Positions 19,016 to 31,422 are shown, counted from the first letter of the stretch. The stretch is 64,000 bases of DNA from Massilia agilis (GCF_024756255.1 NZ_JANUHB010000001.1:558001-622000), one strand, 5' to 3'. Made by a program: numbers and translations. Notes: generated from the letters alone by a model not told the origin.

Positions 19016-19513
19016 TTATTCGGATTTCAGGTTCTTCAGGCCGGCGAACGGCGAAACCTTCTCGGCCTTGACGGAGTCCAGCAGGCTGGTATCCGGGCAC
19101 ACCTCGTGCTTCGGCGACTGCGGCAGGGCCAGCAGGGCCTCGTCTTCCAGCAGGTCGCGGATGTCGCAGCAGTTGCTGCCGACAATCACGTCGATGCGCT
19201 CGTCATCGAGCAGCTCCTCGATCTCGTCTGCCTCTTCGTCGTCGCGCCCGAGCACCAGCACGGTGGACGAATCGATCTCGTAGCCAAACGGCTGCAGGCA
19301 GCGCTGGCACACCAGCTGCACGGTGCCGGCCACCGACAGCGTGAGCGACGGGTAGCCTTGCGGCGTCGTGCCGCCCTGGATCGACCAGCGAATCTCGCCA
19401 GTCTGATCGGCGCAATCGGCCGCCAACCGGGTCATTTCAGCGACTGGCGTGACGCCTTCGCGGTAGCCGTTGTTTCGACAAAATTCGAAAGCGTCGATGA
19501 CAAAAGCGCTCAT
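19016..19513 (-). CDS. yceD: YceD family protein (DUF177)
   Basis: 165 residues. Conserved 23S rRNA accumulation protein family encoded upstream of rpmF. The CxxC pair CQRCLQPF at about residues 80-87 and the acidic segment DDEEADEIEELLDDERIDVI are typical, as is DIRDLLEDEALLALP. It probably acts in large-subunit assembly. Divergent from yceF, with a 183-base gap that should hold both promoters. Confidence 0.92.
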   Translation of the reverse strand: MSAFVIDAFEFCRNNGYREGVTPVAEMTRLAADCADQTGEIRWSIQGGTTPQGYPSLTLSVAGTVQLVCQRCLQPFGYEIDSSTVLVLGRDDEEADEIEELLDDERIDVIVGSNCCDIRDLLEDEALLALPQSPKHEVCPDTSLLDSVKAEKVSPFAGLKNLKSE

Positions 19514-19696
19514 TGGAGAAATCGGACCCGGAAAACCTGCGATAATAACAGGCTTATCCCCGAAGAGTCAAAGACTTACACGGTTTTTTTAGGCCTGGCG
19601 CAAACGCTGTTGCAACAGGCTCAAGTATTCATCGGCTTTGCTTCTGGGGATGGCCTAACTATCTGTTTTTCTTATGAATTCTTTTGAGCGCCCGAG

Positions 19697-20311
19697 ATGA
19701 TACCAAGTTCCCCTGTCCCGCGCCTGATCCTCGCATCCAGCTCGGCCTACCGGCGTGAACTGCTGGCGCGGCTGCAGCTGCCGTTCGATGCGGTCGCGCC
19801 CGGCATCGACGAGACGCCGCTGGCGGGCGAAGCGCCGACCGACACCGCGCTGCGGCTGGCGCGCGAAAAAGCACGCGCGGTGGCGGCCAGGGCGCCGGGC
19901 GCCCTCGTCATCGGGTCGGACCAGGTCGCCACGCTCGATGGCGAGCAGATCGGCAAGCCGGGCAGCCACGCCGCGGCGCTGGCCCAGCTGCAAAAGATGC
20001 GCGGGCGCGAGGTGGTATTCCACACCGCGCTGTGCCTGTGGGACGGGCGGGTAGCGGACCCGGAGCAGGCCGCGCAGCTGCAGGACGTGCAGGTGGTGGT
20101 GGCGTTTCGCGACCTGCCCGACGCCGAGCTGGACGCCTACCTGCGCATCGAACAGCCCTACGACTGCGCCGGCAGCGCCAAGAACGAAGGGCTGGGGATT
20201 GCGCTATTGGAGCGGATCGACAGCAGCGACCCGACCGCGCTCACCGGCCTGCCGCTGATTGCGCTGACCACCATGCTGCGCCGCGCCGGTGTTTCATTTT
20301 TTGACCTGTAA
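19697..20311 (+). CDS. yceF: Maf-like nucleotide pyrophosphatase (YceF type)
   Basis: House-cleaning NTP pyrophosphatase, probably acting on 7-methyl-GTP by family analogy. 204 residues. N-terminal LILASSSAYRRELLARL with the phosphate-binding Ser/Arg, IGSDQVATLDGEQIGKPG (the DQ form typical of YceF rather than the DT form of Maf/YhdE), and EQPYDCAGSAKNEGLG. Divergent from yceD as in E. coli. Confidence 0.93.
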   Translation: MIPSSPVPRLILASSSAYRRELLARLQLPFDAVAPGIDETPLAGEAPTDTALRLAREKARAVAARAPGALVIGSDQVATLDGEQIGKPGSHAAALAQLQKMRGREVVFHTALCLWDGRVADPEQAAQLQDVQVVVAFRDLPDAELDAYLRIEQPYDCAGSAKNEGLGIALLERIDSSDPTALTGLPLIALTTMLRRAGVSFFDL

Positions 20312-20330
20312 TTTGTATCGTTAGCCCACC

Positions 20331-20410
20331 CGTCGTTCCCGCGCAGGCGGGAACCCATGCTGAGCCGGCATTCACGCGGCCTATGGGTTCCCGCCTGCGC
20401 GGGAACGACG
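20331..20410. repeat. Family-B palindrome inverted pair
   Basis: CGTCGTTCCCGCGCAGGCGG then GAACCCATG, with the inverted copy CATGGG-like TATGGGTTCCCGCCTGCGCG then GGAACGACG. It lies between yceF and the RsmI-like gene, 20 bases beyond the yceF stop. Confidence 0.92.
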
Positions 20411-20427
20411 GCTCACACTTTGCCGAT

Positions 20428-21171
20428 ATGCCTGGAACTCTTTACCTGATCCCCAACACCCTCGGCCCGGCCGAGCCTGACGCACTGGCCCAGATCCTGC
20501 CCGAACAGGTGCAGGCGATCGCCTCGCGCCTGGACTATTTCGTCGGCGAGAACGCGAAGACCACGCGCGCCTTCCTGAAGCTGGTCGGCGCGCGCCATCC
20601 GCTCGCCCGGCCGTTGCAGGAAATCCAGATCGCCGAGCTGAACGTGAACACGCCGGCGCAAGCGCTCGCCGCCCTGCTGGAACCGCTGCTGGCCGGACGC
20701 GACGCGGGCCTGGTGTCCGAAGCCGGCGTGCCCGCGGTGGCCGACCCGGGCGCGGACCTGGTGCGCCTGGCACACCAGCACGGGGTGCCGGTGCGCCCGC
20801 TGGTGGGGCCGTCGTCGCTGTTGCTGTCCGTGATGGCCAGCGGCCTGAACGGGCAAAGCTTTGCCTTCAACGGCTACCTGCCGACCGATGCGGAGCAGCG
20901 CGCCAAGCGGATCCGCGAGCTGGAACAGCGCTCGCGCAAGGAAAAACAGACGCAGCTCTTCATCGAGACGCCGTATCGCAATGCGGCGATGCTGGAGGCG
21001 CTGGTGGCGGCATGCCAGCCGGGGACGCTGGTGTGCGTGGCGACCGACCTGTCGCTGGCGAGCGAGTCGGTGCGCACGATGACGGCGGCGAAGTGGAAGG
21101 CGGCGCTGGCCGCGGGCAAGGGGCCGGACTTCCACAAGAAGCCGACGGTGTTTTTACTGCTCGGACAGTAA
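20428..21171 (+). CDS. SAM-dependent methyltransferase, RsmI/tetrapyrrole methylase fold
   Basis: 247 residues from ATG at 20428 (MPGTLYLIPNTLGPAEPDAL). The longer frame starts inside the palindrome and was rejected. Motifs of the RsmI branch: GLVSEAGVPAVADPGADLVR, VGPSSLLLSVMASGLNG, and FIETPYRNAAMLEAL. It is shorter than E. coli RsmI (286) and lacks its C-terminal part. It may be the RsmI paralogue common next to yceF in betaproteobacteria, so 16S rRNA cytidine 2'-O-methylation is possible but not proven. No clear ribosome-binding site is seen. Confidence 0.85.
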   Translation: MPGTLYLIPNTLGPAEPDALAQILPEQVQAIASRLDYFVGENAKTTRAFLKLVGARHPLARPLQEIQIAELNVNTPAQALAALLEPLLAGRDAGLVSEAGVPAVADPGADLVRLAHQHGVPVRPLVGPSSLLLSVMASGLNGQSFAFNGYLPTDAEQRAKRIRELEQRSRKEKQTQLFIETPYRNAAMLEALVAACQPGTLVCVATDLSLASESVRTMTAAKWKAALAAGKGPDFHKKPTVFLLLGQ

Positions 21172-21175
21172 GCGC

Positions 21176-21258
21176 GTAGGGTGGGCAGCTTGCTGCCCAC
21201 GCGTCCAACCCAAGCTGGCACTAGCTGAACGCGTGGGCAGGAAACCTGCCCACCCTAC
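21176..21258. repeat. Family-A palindrome inverted pair
   Basis: GTAGGGTGGGCAGCTTGCTG then CCCACGCG, a spacer of about 27 bases, then the inverted copy GCGTGGGCAGGAAACCTGCC then CACCCTAC. It starts four bases after the RsmI-like stop and lies between two convergent genes, where it may serve as a transcription barrier. Confidence 0.9.
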
Positions 21259-21286
21259 ATGTCTCAGCCAAGTCCTGGCGCAGTGC

Positions 21287-22558
21287 TTAATGCACCTCGT
21301 AAGCCAGCTCCTGCACCCACTCGAACGCCGCCAGCTCGATCTCGCGCATCGCCTTGACGGTCAGGCCCAGCTTCCTGAGCAAGCCGGACAGCACCTTGCC
21401 GCACTCGGCGTTTTCCAGCATTTCGGCCACCTTCAGCATCAGGCCAAAGTCGCCGGTGCGCTCCAGCAGCGCGGCGCGCACGTCGTCGGACACCTCGACC
21501 CGCGACAGGATCTCGCCCATCGGGATCGAGAACAGCGCATCGGCCAGCGACAGCACCCCCACCGTGAACGCGCGCTCGGCGCTGGCGGCGTCGCCCGGCC
21601 GCACTTTTTGCGTGATCAGCTCGAGCAGCTTGCCGCGCGTGGTCGCCATCTGCAGCAGCGGCGAATTGAGCTCGACGCGGCCGCCCGGGGCGGTGTAGAG
21701 CAGGATCTGCAGCCAGCGCTGCAACTGGCTGCGGCCCAGCAGCGCCAGCGCCTCGGTCACCGATTCGATACGGCGCCCGGTGCCGGCGGCACGGCTGTTC
21801 ACCAGCCTGAGCAGGTTCAGGCTGATCAGGGCGTCGCGCTTGACGGCAGACTCGACCGCCTGCTCGTCCGCCTTGGAGTTGATCAGCTCAAGCAAATGCA
21901 GAATCGCCATTTCTGACGGCGAAATCTTCTTGCCCGACAGGATGGCCGGGCGCGCGAAATAGTAGCCCTGGAAATAGTCGAAGCCCAGGTCCATGCACAT
22001 GTTGAACTCGTCCACGGTCTCGACCTTTTCGGCCAGCAGCTTTTTGCTCGGCCTGCGCAGCGAGGCGGCCAGCCTGGGCAGGAGCGCGTGGTCGATGCCC
22101 TGCAAGTCGACCTTCACCACGTCCACCAGCTCGACCAGCTGCTCCACGTCGGCGGAACGGTCCACCACGTCGTCCAGCGCGAACTTGAAGCCGAGCTGCT
22201 TGAGCTCGGCCACGCGCGCCAGCAACCGCTCGGTTGGCTTGACGGTTTCGAGGATTTCGAGGATAACTTTATGCGGCGGGAGGAAACGCACGAAGTCGCT
22301 CATCAGCACGTCTTCGTCGGCGTTGACGAATGCCAGCTGGTCGCCCACGACCTGCTCCATGCCCAGTTGCGAGGCGTGCGAGATCACGGCGGCCGTGGCG
22401 GCCGCGCCATTGGTCATCTGTGCATCGTCGTGCTCGCCGGCGGCGCGAAACAGCAGCTCGAAGGCCACAAGGTGCTGGTCGCGGCCAAGGATGGGCTGGC
22501 GCGCCAGGAAAAATTCTTCGGAGGGCGTGGACGAGACTGCCACTGCTTCGGCATGCAT
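21287..22558 (-). CDS. EAL/HDOD domain signalling protein (YuxH type)
   Basis: 423 residues. N-terminal EAL-like domain (residues about 15-215): ARQPILGRDQHLVAFELLFR replaces the EAL motif with FELL; ILEILETVKP, FALDDVVDR, VVKVDLQGID, LLAEKVETVDEF and FDYFQGYYFARP remain. C-terminal HDOD domain (about 215-400): ALISLNLLRLVNSRAAGTG and FTVGVLSLADALFSIPMGEI. This architecture is usually a signalling adaptor or degenerate phosphodiesterase affecting motility or surface attachment. ATG at 22558 has GGGAG upstream; an in-frame start 24 codons earlier is less likely. Confidence 0.88.
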   Translation of the reverse strand: MHAEAVAVSSTPSEEFFLARQPILGRDQHLVAFELLFRAAGEHDDAQMTNGAAATAAVISHASQLGMEQVVGDQLAFVNADEDVLMSDFVRFLPPHKVILEILETVKPTERLLARVAELKQLGFKFALDDVVDRSADVEQLVELVDVVKVDLQGIDHALLPRLAASLRRPSKKLLAEKVETVDEFNMCMDLGFDYFQGYYFARPAILSGKKISPSEMAILHLLELINSKADEQAVESAVKRDALISLNLLRLVNSRAAGTGRRIESVTEALALLGRSQLQRWLQILLYTAPGGRVELNSPLLQMATTRGKLLELITQKVRPGDAASAERAFTVGVLSLADALFSIPMGEILSRVEVSDDVRAALLERTGDFGLMLKVAEMLENAECGKVLSGLLRKLGLTVKAMREIELAAFEWVQELAYEVH

Positions 22559-22685
22559 GTAAAAACTCCCGGAAACGTTGCTACACCGGAAGGTGCGGCA
22601 AGGGCAGGCCTGTGTCTTTTGCGCGCCCATACCGAATATACTACATAAACGCCAAACTTAGCATTTCGACATCGAATCGCGTGCC

Positions 22686-23876
22686 TTATCCGCGACGGCC
22701 ACCGCCGCGGCCCGGGCCGGCAAAACCTTTGGGGCGCGCCGGGCCAGCGGGCCGGCCTTCCCTGCCCTGCACTGCAGGACGCTCCTGGCGCGCGCCCTGT
22801 GCCGCCGGACGTGCCTGGCGATTGCCCGGCGCTGCCTCGCGCTGCGGGCCGGCCGGCTTTTGCCGGTCTTCGTCCGCACGCATCGACTGTCCGGGCAGGC
22901 GCAGGCTGCCGGTGCCGGCCAGCGGGCTGGCGCGGCGCGCATTGCCGACCGGCTGGCGCGGGCCCGCGCCGGTGCGCGCGGCGGCGGCGCCGGTCACTTG
23001 CGTGCCCTTTTCGATATGGAAGGTGGCGGCGGCATCCTTGCCCAGTACCCGTACCAGGTAAGGCATCACCTGGCGCAGCAGCGGTTCGAGCGTGTACGGC
23101 GGGTTCAGGATGAACATGCCGCTCGTGTGCAGGCCGACGCCATCCGGCGTGGGGGTGGAAATCGTGAGCGTGACGTGCAGCCATTCCTTGGCCGGCAGGC
23201 GCTTGAGCTTGTCGGCGAACTGGCGCGACTCCATGCGCTGCAGCACGGGGTACCACACTGCGTAGATGCCCGACGGGAAGCGGCCGAGCGCCTCGTCCAG
23301 CGCATCCTTGACGCGGCGGTAGTCGTCCTTGACTTCATACGGCGGATCGATCAGCACCAGCGCGCGGCGCGACGGTGGCGGCAGCAAGGCCTTCAGGCTC
23401 AGGAAACCGTCGCCGCGCTCGATCATCACGCGGCGCCCGCGCGCGCGCTGGCCCTGCTCGGCCTTGTGCGCTTCGAGCTTGCGGAAGTTCTCGGCCAGCA
23501 CCTTGCTGTCGGTGGGATGCAGCTCGAACAGGCGCAGGCGGTCCTGCTCGCGCGCCATCTGCTCGGCGATGTAGGGCGAGCCCGGGTAGTAGCGCAGCTT
23601 GCCACTCGGGTTCATCGCACGCACCAGGTCCACGTACTCGGCCAGCGGCTCGGGCATGTCGCGGCAGTCCCACAACGGGCCGATGCCGGTCGCGTACTCG
23701 GCGTTCTTGGAAGCGTAGTCGCTGTCGAGCGCGTACACCCCGGCGCCCGAGTGGGTGTCGATGTAGGTGTAGGCCGTGTCCTTCTGGTTCATGTACTTGT
23801 GCAGTTGCACCTGCACGAAGTGCTTGAGGACGTCGGCGTGGTTACCGGCGTGGAAGGCGTGGCGATAGCTGAGCAT
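22686..23876 (-). CDS. rlmJ: 23S rRNA (adenine2030-N6)-methyltransferase RlmJ with basic tail
   Basis: Methylates A2030 of 23S rRNA. The catalytic core, residues 1 to about 295, has MLSYRHAFHAGNHADVLKH, the SAM region YIDTHSGAGVY and the catalytic DPPY at residues 177-180. E. coli RlmJ has 280 residues; this one has 396. The extra roughly 100 residues form a low-complexity tail rich in Arg, Gly, Pro, Gln and Ala, ending GPGRGGGRRG, probably disordered and RNA-binding. Single gene between the EAL/HDOD gene and aceA. Confidence 0.95.
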   Translation of the reverse strand: MLSYRHAFHAGNHADVLKHFVQVQLHKYMNQKDTAYTYIDTHSGAGVYALDSDYASKNAEYATGIGPLWDCRDMPEPLAEYVDLVRAMNPSGKLRYYPGSPYIAEQMAREQDRLRLFELHPTDSKVLAENFRKLEAHKAEQGQRARGRRVMIERGDGFLSLKALLPPPSRRALVLIDPPYEVKDDYRRVKDALDEALGRFPSGIYAVWYPVLQRMESRQFADKLKRLPAKEWLHVTLTISTPTPDGVGLHTSGMFILNPPYTLEPLLRQVMPYLVRVLGKDAAATFHIEKGTQVTGAAAARTGAGPRQPVGNARRASPLAGTGSLRLPGQSMRADEDRQKPAGPQREAAPGNRQARPAAQGARQERPAVQGREGRPAGPARPKGFAGPGRGGGRRG

Positions 23877-23941
23877 AGGTGGGATCCCGTCCGTAATCCG
23901 GCATTATCGCTTAGAACGCCACGCCGTCCCAAGCACGGACG

Positions 23942-23979
23942 AAAAAACGCCGCAGCGGGCACGACAACCCGCTGCGGCG
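23942..23979 (-). terminator. Intrinsic terminator of aceA
   Basis: Perfect 12-base stem CGCCGCAGCGGG (23948-23959) / CCCGCTGCGGCG (23968-23979), eight-base loop, followed on the minus strand by TTTTTT (23942-23947). It lies 20 bases beyond the aceA stop. Confidence 0.92.
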
Positions 23980-23998
23980 AAGACCCTGCAAAAGCCGT

Positions 23999-25297
<1,299 letters not shown>

Positions 25298-25679
25298 GGT
25301 GTTTCTCCTAATGAGGTAAGCGAAGTTGGAAAACCGAATCCGTTGATACAAATGATAGGCCGGCTTGTGCGCAGCAGCACAGGTCTTCTATAAGACACAC
25401 AACTAAAATTTTTCGCTTTAAATTCCTATACTTAGCTTCTCTCTTCCATGATGCGAAATGAAATTTCTCAAAATGGAATATGTGGCTTCGATTTCTCGGC
25501 GCCATTTTTCGCATTGCGCAATGGGGTAACCGCGATCTGAAATGCCGAGCCCGATCACCCGTTCAACCCATGGTAGGTTTTGCTGCGGCGTGGGAGTTGA
25601 CTGCAGGCAACGAAAGGAGCGCGTCAGCGCAGGGAACGCGCGCCGGGGCGGCGCGCGGGGAAAGCCGAACCGCGGCGGT
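25298..25679. other. aceA upstream regulatory region
   Basis: 382 bases with no convincing gene. The stretch 25380-25510 is distinctly AT-richer than its surroundings. It contains a short inverted repeat GAAAT-GAA-ATTTC at 25455-25467 and two TTTTTCGC motifs (about 25409 and 25503), which could be operator sites for aceA. This is position-based inference only. The part nearer the MFS gene is GC-rich and featureless. Confidence 0.35.
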
Positions 25680-26885
25680 TCAGGCGTTTTGCAGGGAGGG
25701 AGTGCGGCGGGTGCCGACCGTGACGGCAGTGGCGATAGCCAGCGCCTGGAACAGCGCAATGCCGACGAACACCCAGGCCGGGTGGCTGGCATCCATCAGC
25801 GCGCCGAACAGCAAGGGGCCGAGCGCAAGCCCGCTGTCCAGCCCCGAATAGACCACGCCGAACACACGGCCGGTGGCATTCTTGGGCGCGGCGCTGCGGA
25901 TCAACAGGTCGCGCGAGGGGCCGGCCACGCCGGAGGCCAGGCCGATCAGGCCCATCAGCACCACCACCAGCGGCCCCGGCACCACGCCGGCCGCGAGCAG
26001 CAGCGCCAGCACGGCGGCCAGCGTAAAGGCGAACGCGATGGTGCGGTCATGGTTGCTGGAGCGCGCGGCAAAGAAGCCGCCCATCACCATGCCGCCTGCC
26101 GAAGCCAGCATATAGATGGTGTAGGCGCTCGTGGCCGCGGCCAGCGAGATGCCGTAGGTGGCCACCAGCGCGGTCGAGGCAAAGCTCTGGATCCCGGCCA
26201 GCGCCACCGCCGTCAGGAAGAAAAAACCAAAACACATCCAGACTTGCGGCAGGCGCAGGAAATCGAAGGAACCGCCCTCTTCCCGGGCGGCAGGCCGAGC
26301 CGGGGCGGCGACGGTGCGCAGCACGCTGCGGTTGAGCAGCAACAGCGCCAGCACGCCGAACGGGATCAGCGCGGCGGCCACCAGCGCGACGCGCCAGTTC
26401 GACAAGGCGGCCACGGCCGCGAGGAACACGGGCGCGGCGGCCCAGCCCAGGTTGCCCGACACGCCGTGCACCGAGAACGCGTGCGCCAGCCGGGGCTTGG
26501 ACACGCGCTGGTTGAGCAAGGTGTAGTCGGCCGGATGGAAGACGGCGTTGCCGCAGCCGGCCAGCATCGAGCCGGCCAGCAGCAAGGCGTAGTTGGGCGC
26601 GCTGGCCAGCACCAGCGCGCTGGCGCCCAGCAGCGCCAGCCCGGCAAACAGCACCGCGCGCGCGCCCACGCGATCGACGATGAAGCCGGACAGCGCCTGG
26701 CCGATGCCGGAGACGACGAAGAACACCGTCATCAACAGCCCCAGCTCGGCATAGCTCAACCCGAACGCGGCCTTAATCCAAGGGAACAGCCCGGCCAGGA
26801 TCAGGTGAAAAAAGTGCGACACGCCGTGCGCGATACCGACCAATCCGATGACCCGAGCGTCGTCGCGCAAGCTTGCTTCTGCCAT
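25680..26885 (-). CDS. Major facilitator superfamily transporter
   Basis: 401 residues with about 12 hydrophobic segments, e.g. VIGLVGIAHGVSHFFHLILA, ALSGFIVDRVGARAVLFAGL (the loop 2-3 MFS motif) and VWMCFGFFFLTAVALAGIQS. Inner-membrane secondary transporter; the HGVSHFFH opening resembles the branch that includes fosmidomycin/cyanate-like and FSR-type permeases, but the substrate cannot be told. ATG at 26885 has GGGGGA upstream. Monocistronic by spacing. Confidence 0.85.
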   Translation of the reverse strand: MAEASLRDDARVIGLVGIAHGVSHFFHLILAGLFPWIKAAFGLSYAELGLLMTVFFVVSGIGQALSGFIVDRVGARAVLFAGLALLGASALVLASAPNYALLLAGSMLAGCGNAVFHPADYTLLNQRVSKPRLAHAFSVHGVSGNLGWAAAPVFLAAVAALSNWRVALVAAALIPFGVLALLLLNRSVLRTVAAPARPAAREEGGSFDFLRLPQVWMCFGFFFLTAVALAGIQSFASTALVATYGISLAAATSAYTIYMLASAGGMVMGGFFAARSSNHDRTIAFAFTLAAVLALLLAAGVVPGPLVVVLMGLIGLASGVAGPSRDLLIRSAAPKNATGRVFGVVYSGLDSGLALGPLLFGALMDASHPAWVFVGIALFQALAIATAVTVGTRRTPSLQNA

Positions 26886-27110
26886 GTGGTTTCCCCCTGA
26901 TTTGTTTTTTGAACAGCAAGTGTAGCCAAAATGGGAGATTGCTGCCGGCGGGCCCGCCGCGTCAGCTTGATGCGCGGCCCAGGCTATTGGCTTGGCGCGC
27001 ACGATTGATTTCCAGCAGGAATACTTAAAAAAAAGAATTGGAGTAGTGTTTTGGTGTCAACTCAAAATGACAATCTTGGTTGCAACAATAACACTAAAGG
27101 AAACCGAAAA

Positions 27111-27704
27111 ATGCTGACGAAGACCATCACCCGGGCCATTCTTTCCATCCTGTTGGCCGCAGGATTCACCTCCGCCCACGCCGGCGTCGTCACCTTCCAG
27201 GGCGTGACGTTTACGGCGACCACGAGCGGCAACGTGCTGACGCTGGAAATCGACGCGGCGCACCCGACCGGCGACTGGACCAATGCCACCACGATCGGGG
27301 CGCTGGGCATCGCGTCGATCGGGACCTTCACCTCGGCCACCATGCTGTCCGCCCCAGGCGCAGCCGCCGGCTGGAGCCTGCAAGGGAACGAACTGAATGC
27401 GAACCAATGCAGCGGCGCCAGCCAGCCCAACAAGGTTGCCTGCTGGTCGGGGACGCACGTGGCGCTGGCCGACGACATGATCTTCAAGTTCTCGTTCGCC
27501 GGCAACAAGCTGGACCTGGCGGAGCCAAACGTGAAGGTCAACTTCTTCGTCGGCGGCGGCACGAAGAAGGTGGGCAGCCTGTTCTCGCAGGCGGTGCCGA
27601 CGGCGGTGACGCCGCCGCCGACCGAAGTGCCGGAGCCGGTCAGCGCGGCGATCCTGCTGGGCGGGCTGGGGTTGATGGGACTCGTCAGGCGCAAGCGCGC
27701 GTGA
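27111..27704 (+). CDS. PEP-CTERM sorting domain protein
   Basis: 197 residues. Signal peptide to about residue 25 (AILSILLAAGFTSAHA), a beta-rich middle (FQGVTFTATTSGNVLTLEID; CSGASQPNKVACWSG with a possible disulfide), and the C-terminal sorting signal: VPEP, a hydrophobic stretch (AAILLGGLGLMGL) and VRRKRA. Such proteins are processed by an exosortase (EpsH/XrtA type) encoded elsewhere and are linked to exopolysaccharide or surface material. ATG at 27111 is preceded by AAAGGAAA. The gene is less GC-rich in its 5' part than its neighbours. Confidence 0.9.
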   Translation: MLTKTITRAILSILLAAGFTSAHAGVVTFQGVTFTATTSGNVLTLEIDAAHPTGDWTNATTIGALGIASIGTFTSATMLSAPGAAAGWSLQGNELNANQCSGASQPNKVACWSGTHVALADDMIFKFSFAGNKLDLAEPNVKVNFFVGGGTKKVGSLFSQAVPTAVTPPPTEVPEPVSAAILLGGLGLMGLVRRKRA

Positions 27705-27717
27705 CCGCAGGCTCGGG

Positions 27718-27751
27718 TTGGACGCGTGGGCGGCAGAGCCGCCCACCCTAC
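27718..27751. repeat. Family-A palindrome (single)
   Basis: TTGGACGCGTGGGCGGCAGA then GCCGCCCACCCTAC. It sits 14 bases after the PEP-CTERM gene stop and abuts the clpB terminator, between convergent genes. Confidence 0.9.
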
Positions 27752-27790
27752 AAAAAAACGCCCGGCCGCTTGCGCGGATCGGGCGTTTTC
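27752..27790 (-). terminator. Intrinsic terminator of clpB
   Basis: Stem AAAACGCCCG (27755-27764) / CGGGCGTTTT (27780-27789) with an inner CCGC/GCGG hairpin; on the minus strand seven T follow. The flanking A-run and T-run make it potentially bidirectional, serving the convergent PEP-CTERM gene as well. Confidence 0.9.
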
Positions 27791-27807
27791 ACATCCACGG
27801 CCAAGTT

Positions 27808-30408
<2,601 letters not shown>

Positions 30409-30498
30409 GGTAATACTCCCTAGTGAGTGTTCTTTAACTAGGAAGCAAAGTTGGGATGGGGCTGCGGGTTTTCAAGGTGGCATTTTGGACAGGCCCAC

Positions 30499-30600
30499 GT
30501 AGGGTGGGCGGGTTTCCCGCCCACGCGTCCAGCCAGGGCAGGCATAGCGGCGACGCATCCTTCAGTTGGACGCGTGGGCAGGAGACCTGCCCACCCTACG
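30499..30600. repeat. Family-A palindrome inverted pair overlapping crcB stop
   Basis: GTAGGGTGGGCGGGTTTCCC then GCCCACGCGTCC at 30499-30530, and the inverted copy at 30566-30600 ending CCTGCCCACCCTACG. The CTA at 30596-30598 is the TAG stop codon of crcB, so the element overlaps the gene. It sits in the clpB upstream region. Confidence 0.92.
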
Positions 30601-30979
30601 ACATCGCCCGGAAGGTGGCGTAGCCGGCGATGCAGCAGCCGATCGAGCCGAGCAGGTGCAAGGCCGAGTGGCCCAGCGCCCAGCCGTACTGGCCACGCTG
30701 CAGCAGCATCATGGCTTCGCCCGAGAAGCTGGAAAACGTGGTCAGCCCGCCCAGGAATCCCGTGATCGCGAACAGCCGCCACTCCGGCGACAGGCCGGGG
30801 TGCGAGGAAAAGAACGCCAGCCCGATGCCGATCAGGTAGCCGCCGGCCAGGTTGGCCGTGAGCGTGCCCACCTGGACGTGGGCGTGCACGTCCGACAGCC
30901 ACACGGCCAATCCCCAACGCAGCCATGCGCCGATGGCCGCCCCCACCCCCACCGCCAGCCAGCTCAACGGGCCGCCCAT
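30596..30979 (-). CDS. crcB: Fluoride channel CrcB/FluC
   Basis: Small dimeric fluoride exporter. 127 residues with four membrane segments. Conserved GAWLRWGL, GTLTANLAGGYLIGI, GFLGGLTTFSSFSGE (the TTFSSF ion-path motif) are present. The start overlaps moaE by 16 bases, so it is read from the moaE message. The stop codon TAG comes from a family-A palindrome. No fluoride riboswitch was recognised nearby. Confidence 0.95.
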   Translation of the reverse strand: MGGPLSWLAVGVGAAIGAWLRWGLAVWLSDVHAHVQVGTLTANLAGGYLIGIGLAFFSSHPGLSPEWRLFAITGFLGGLTTFSSFSGEAMMLLQRGQYGWALGHSALHLLGSIGCCIAGYATFRAMS

Positions 30980-31422
30980 TTGGCCTTGGCGGTGTCGTCC
31001 GAATCGCGGGCGTCCACCCAGCGCCCGCCGTCGGGCGTCGCTTCCTTCTTCCAGAACGGGGCGTCGGTCTTGAGGTAGTCGATGATGAATTCGCAGGCGG
31101 CGAAGGCTTCGCCGCGGTGGCTGGATGCGACCGCGACCAGCACGATCTGGTCGCGCGGCAGCAAGGGGCCGATGCGGTGGATGACCAGCGCGCCCAGCAG
31201 CGGCCAGCGCGCACGCGCCTGTTCGACGATGTCTTCCAGCGCGCGTTCGGTCATGCCGGGGTAGTGTTCGAGCTCCATGCCGGCCACCTGGGCGCCATCG
31301 TTCATGTCGCGCACCGTGCCGACGAAGGTCACCACCGCGCCGGCGCGCGCGTCACCCGCGCGCAGGCGCGCCACCTCGGCGCCGAGGTCGAAATCCCCGG
31401 CCTGCACCCGTACTTCGATCAT
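30964..31422 (-). CDS. moaE: Molybdopterin synthase catalytic subunit
   Basis: Large subunit of molybdopterin synthase; inserts sulfur from MoaD into cyclic pyranopterin monophosphate. 152 residues. GAVVTFVGTVRDMNDG, LEHYPGMTERALEDI, VAVASSHRGEAFAACEFIID and the active-site lysines in LKTDAPFWKKEATPDGGRWV are intact. moaD and moeA, which often precede it, are not here; it is instead coupled to the DUF349 gene by ATGA and overlaps crcB. Confidence 0.96.
   Translation of the reverse strand: MIEVRVQAGDFDLGAEVARLRAGDARAGAVVTFVGTVRDMNDGAQVAGMELEHYPGMTERALEDIVEQARARWPLLGALVIHRIGPLLPRDQIVLVAVASSHRGEAFAACEFIIDYLKTDAPFWKKEATPDGGRWVDARDSDDTAKAKWAAR

Noticed and set aside
20383..20427. 15-codon N-terminal extension of the RsmI-like gene
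   Set aside because: It translates a family-B palindrome (MGSRLRGNDG), a common false extension; the conserved protein starts at the ATG at 20428.
30409..30498. Fluoride riboswitch for crcB or heat-shock promoter for clpB
   Set aside because: crcB is translated from the moaE transcript, and I could not find the crcB-motif core or a clear sigma-32 promoter by eye.
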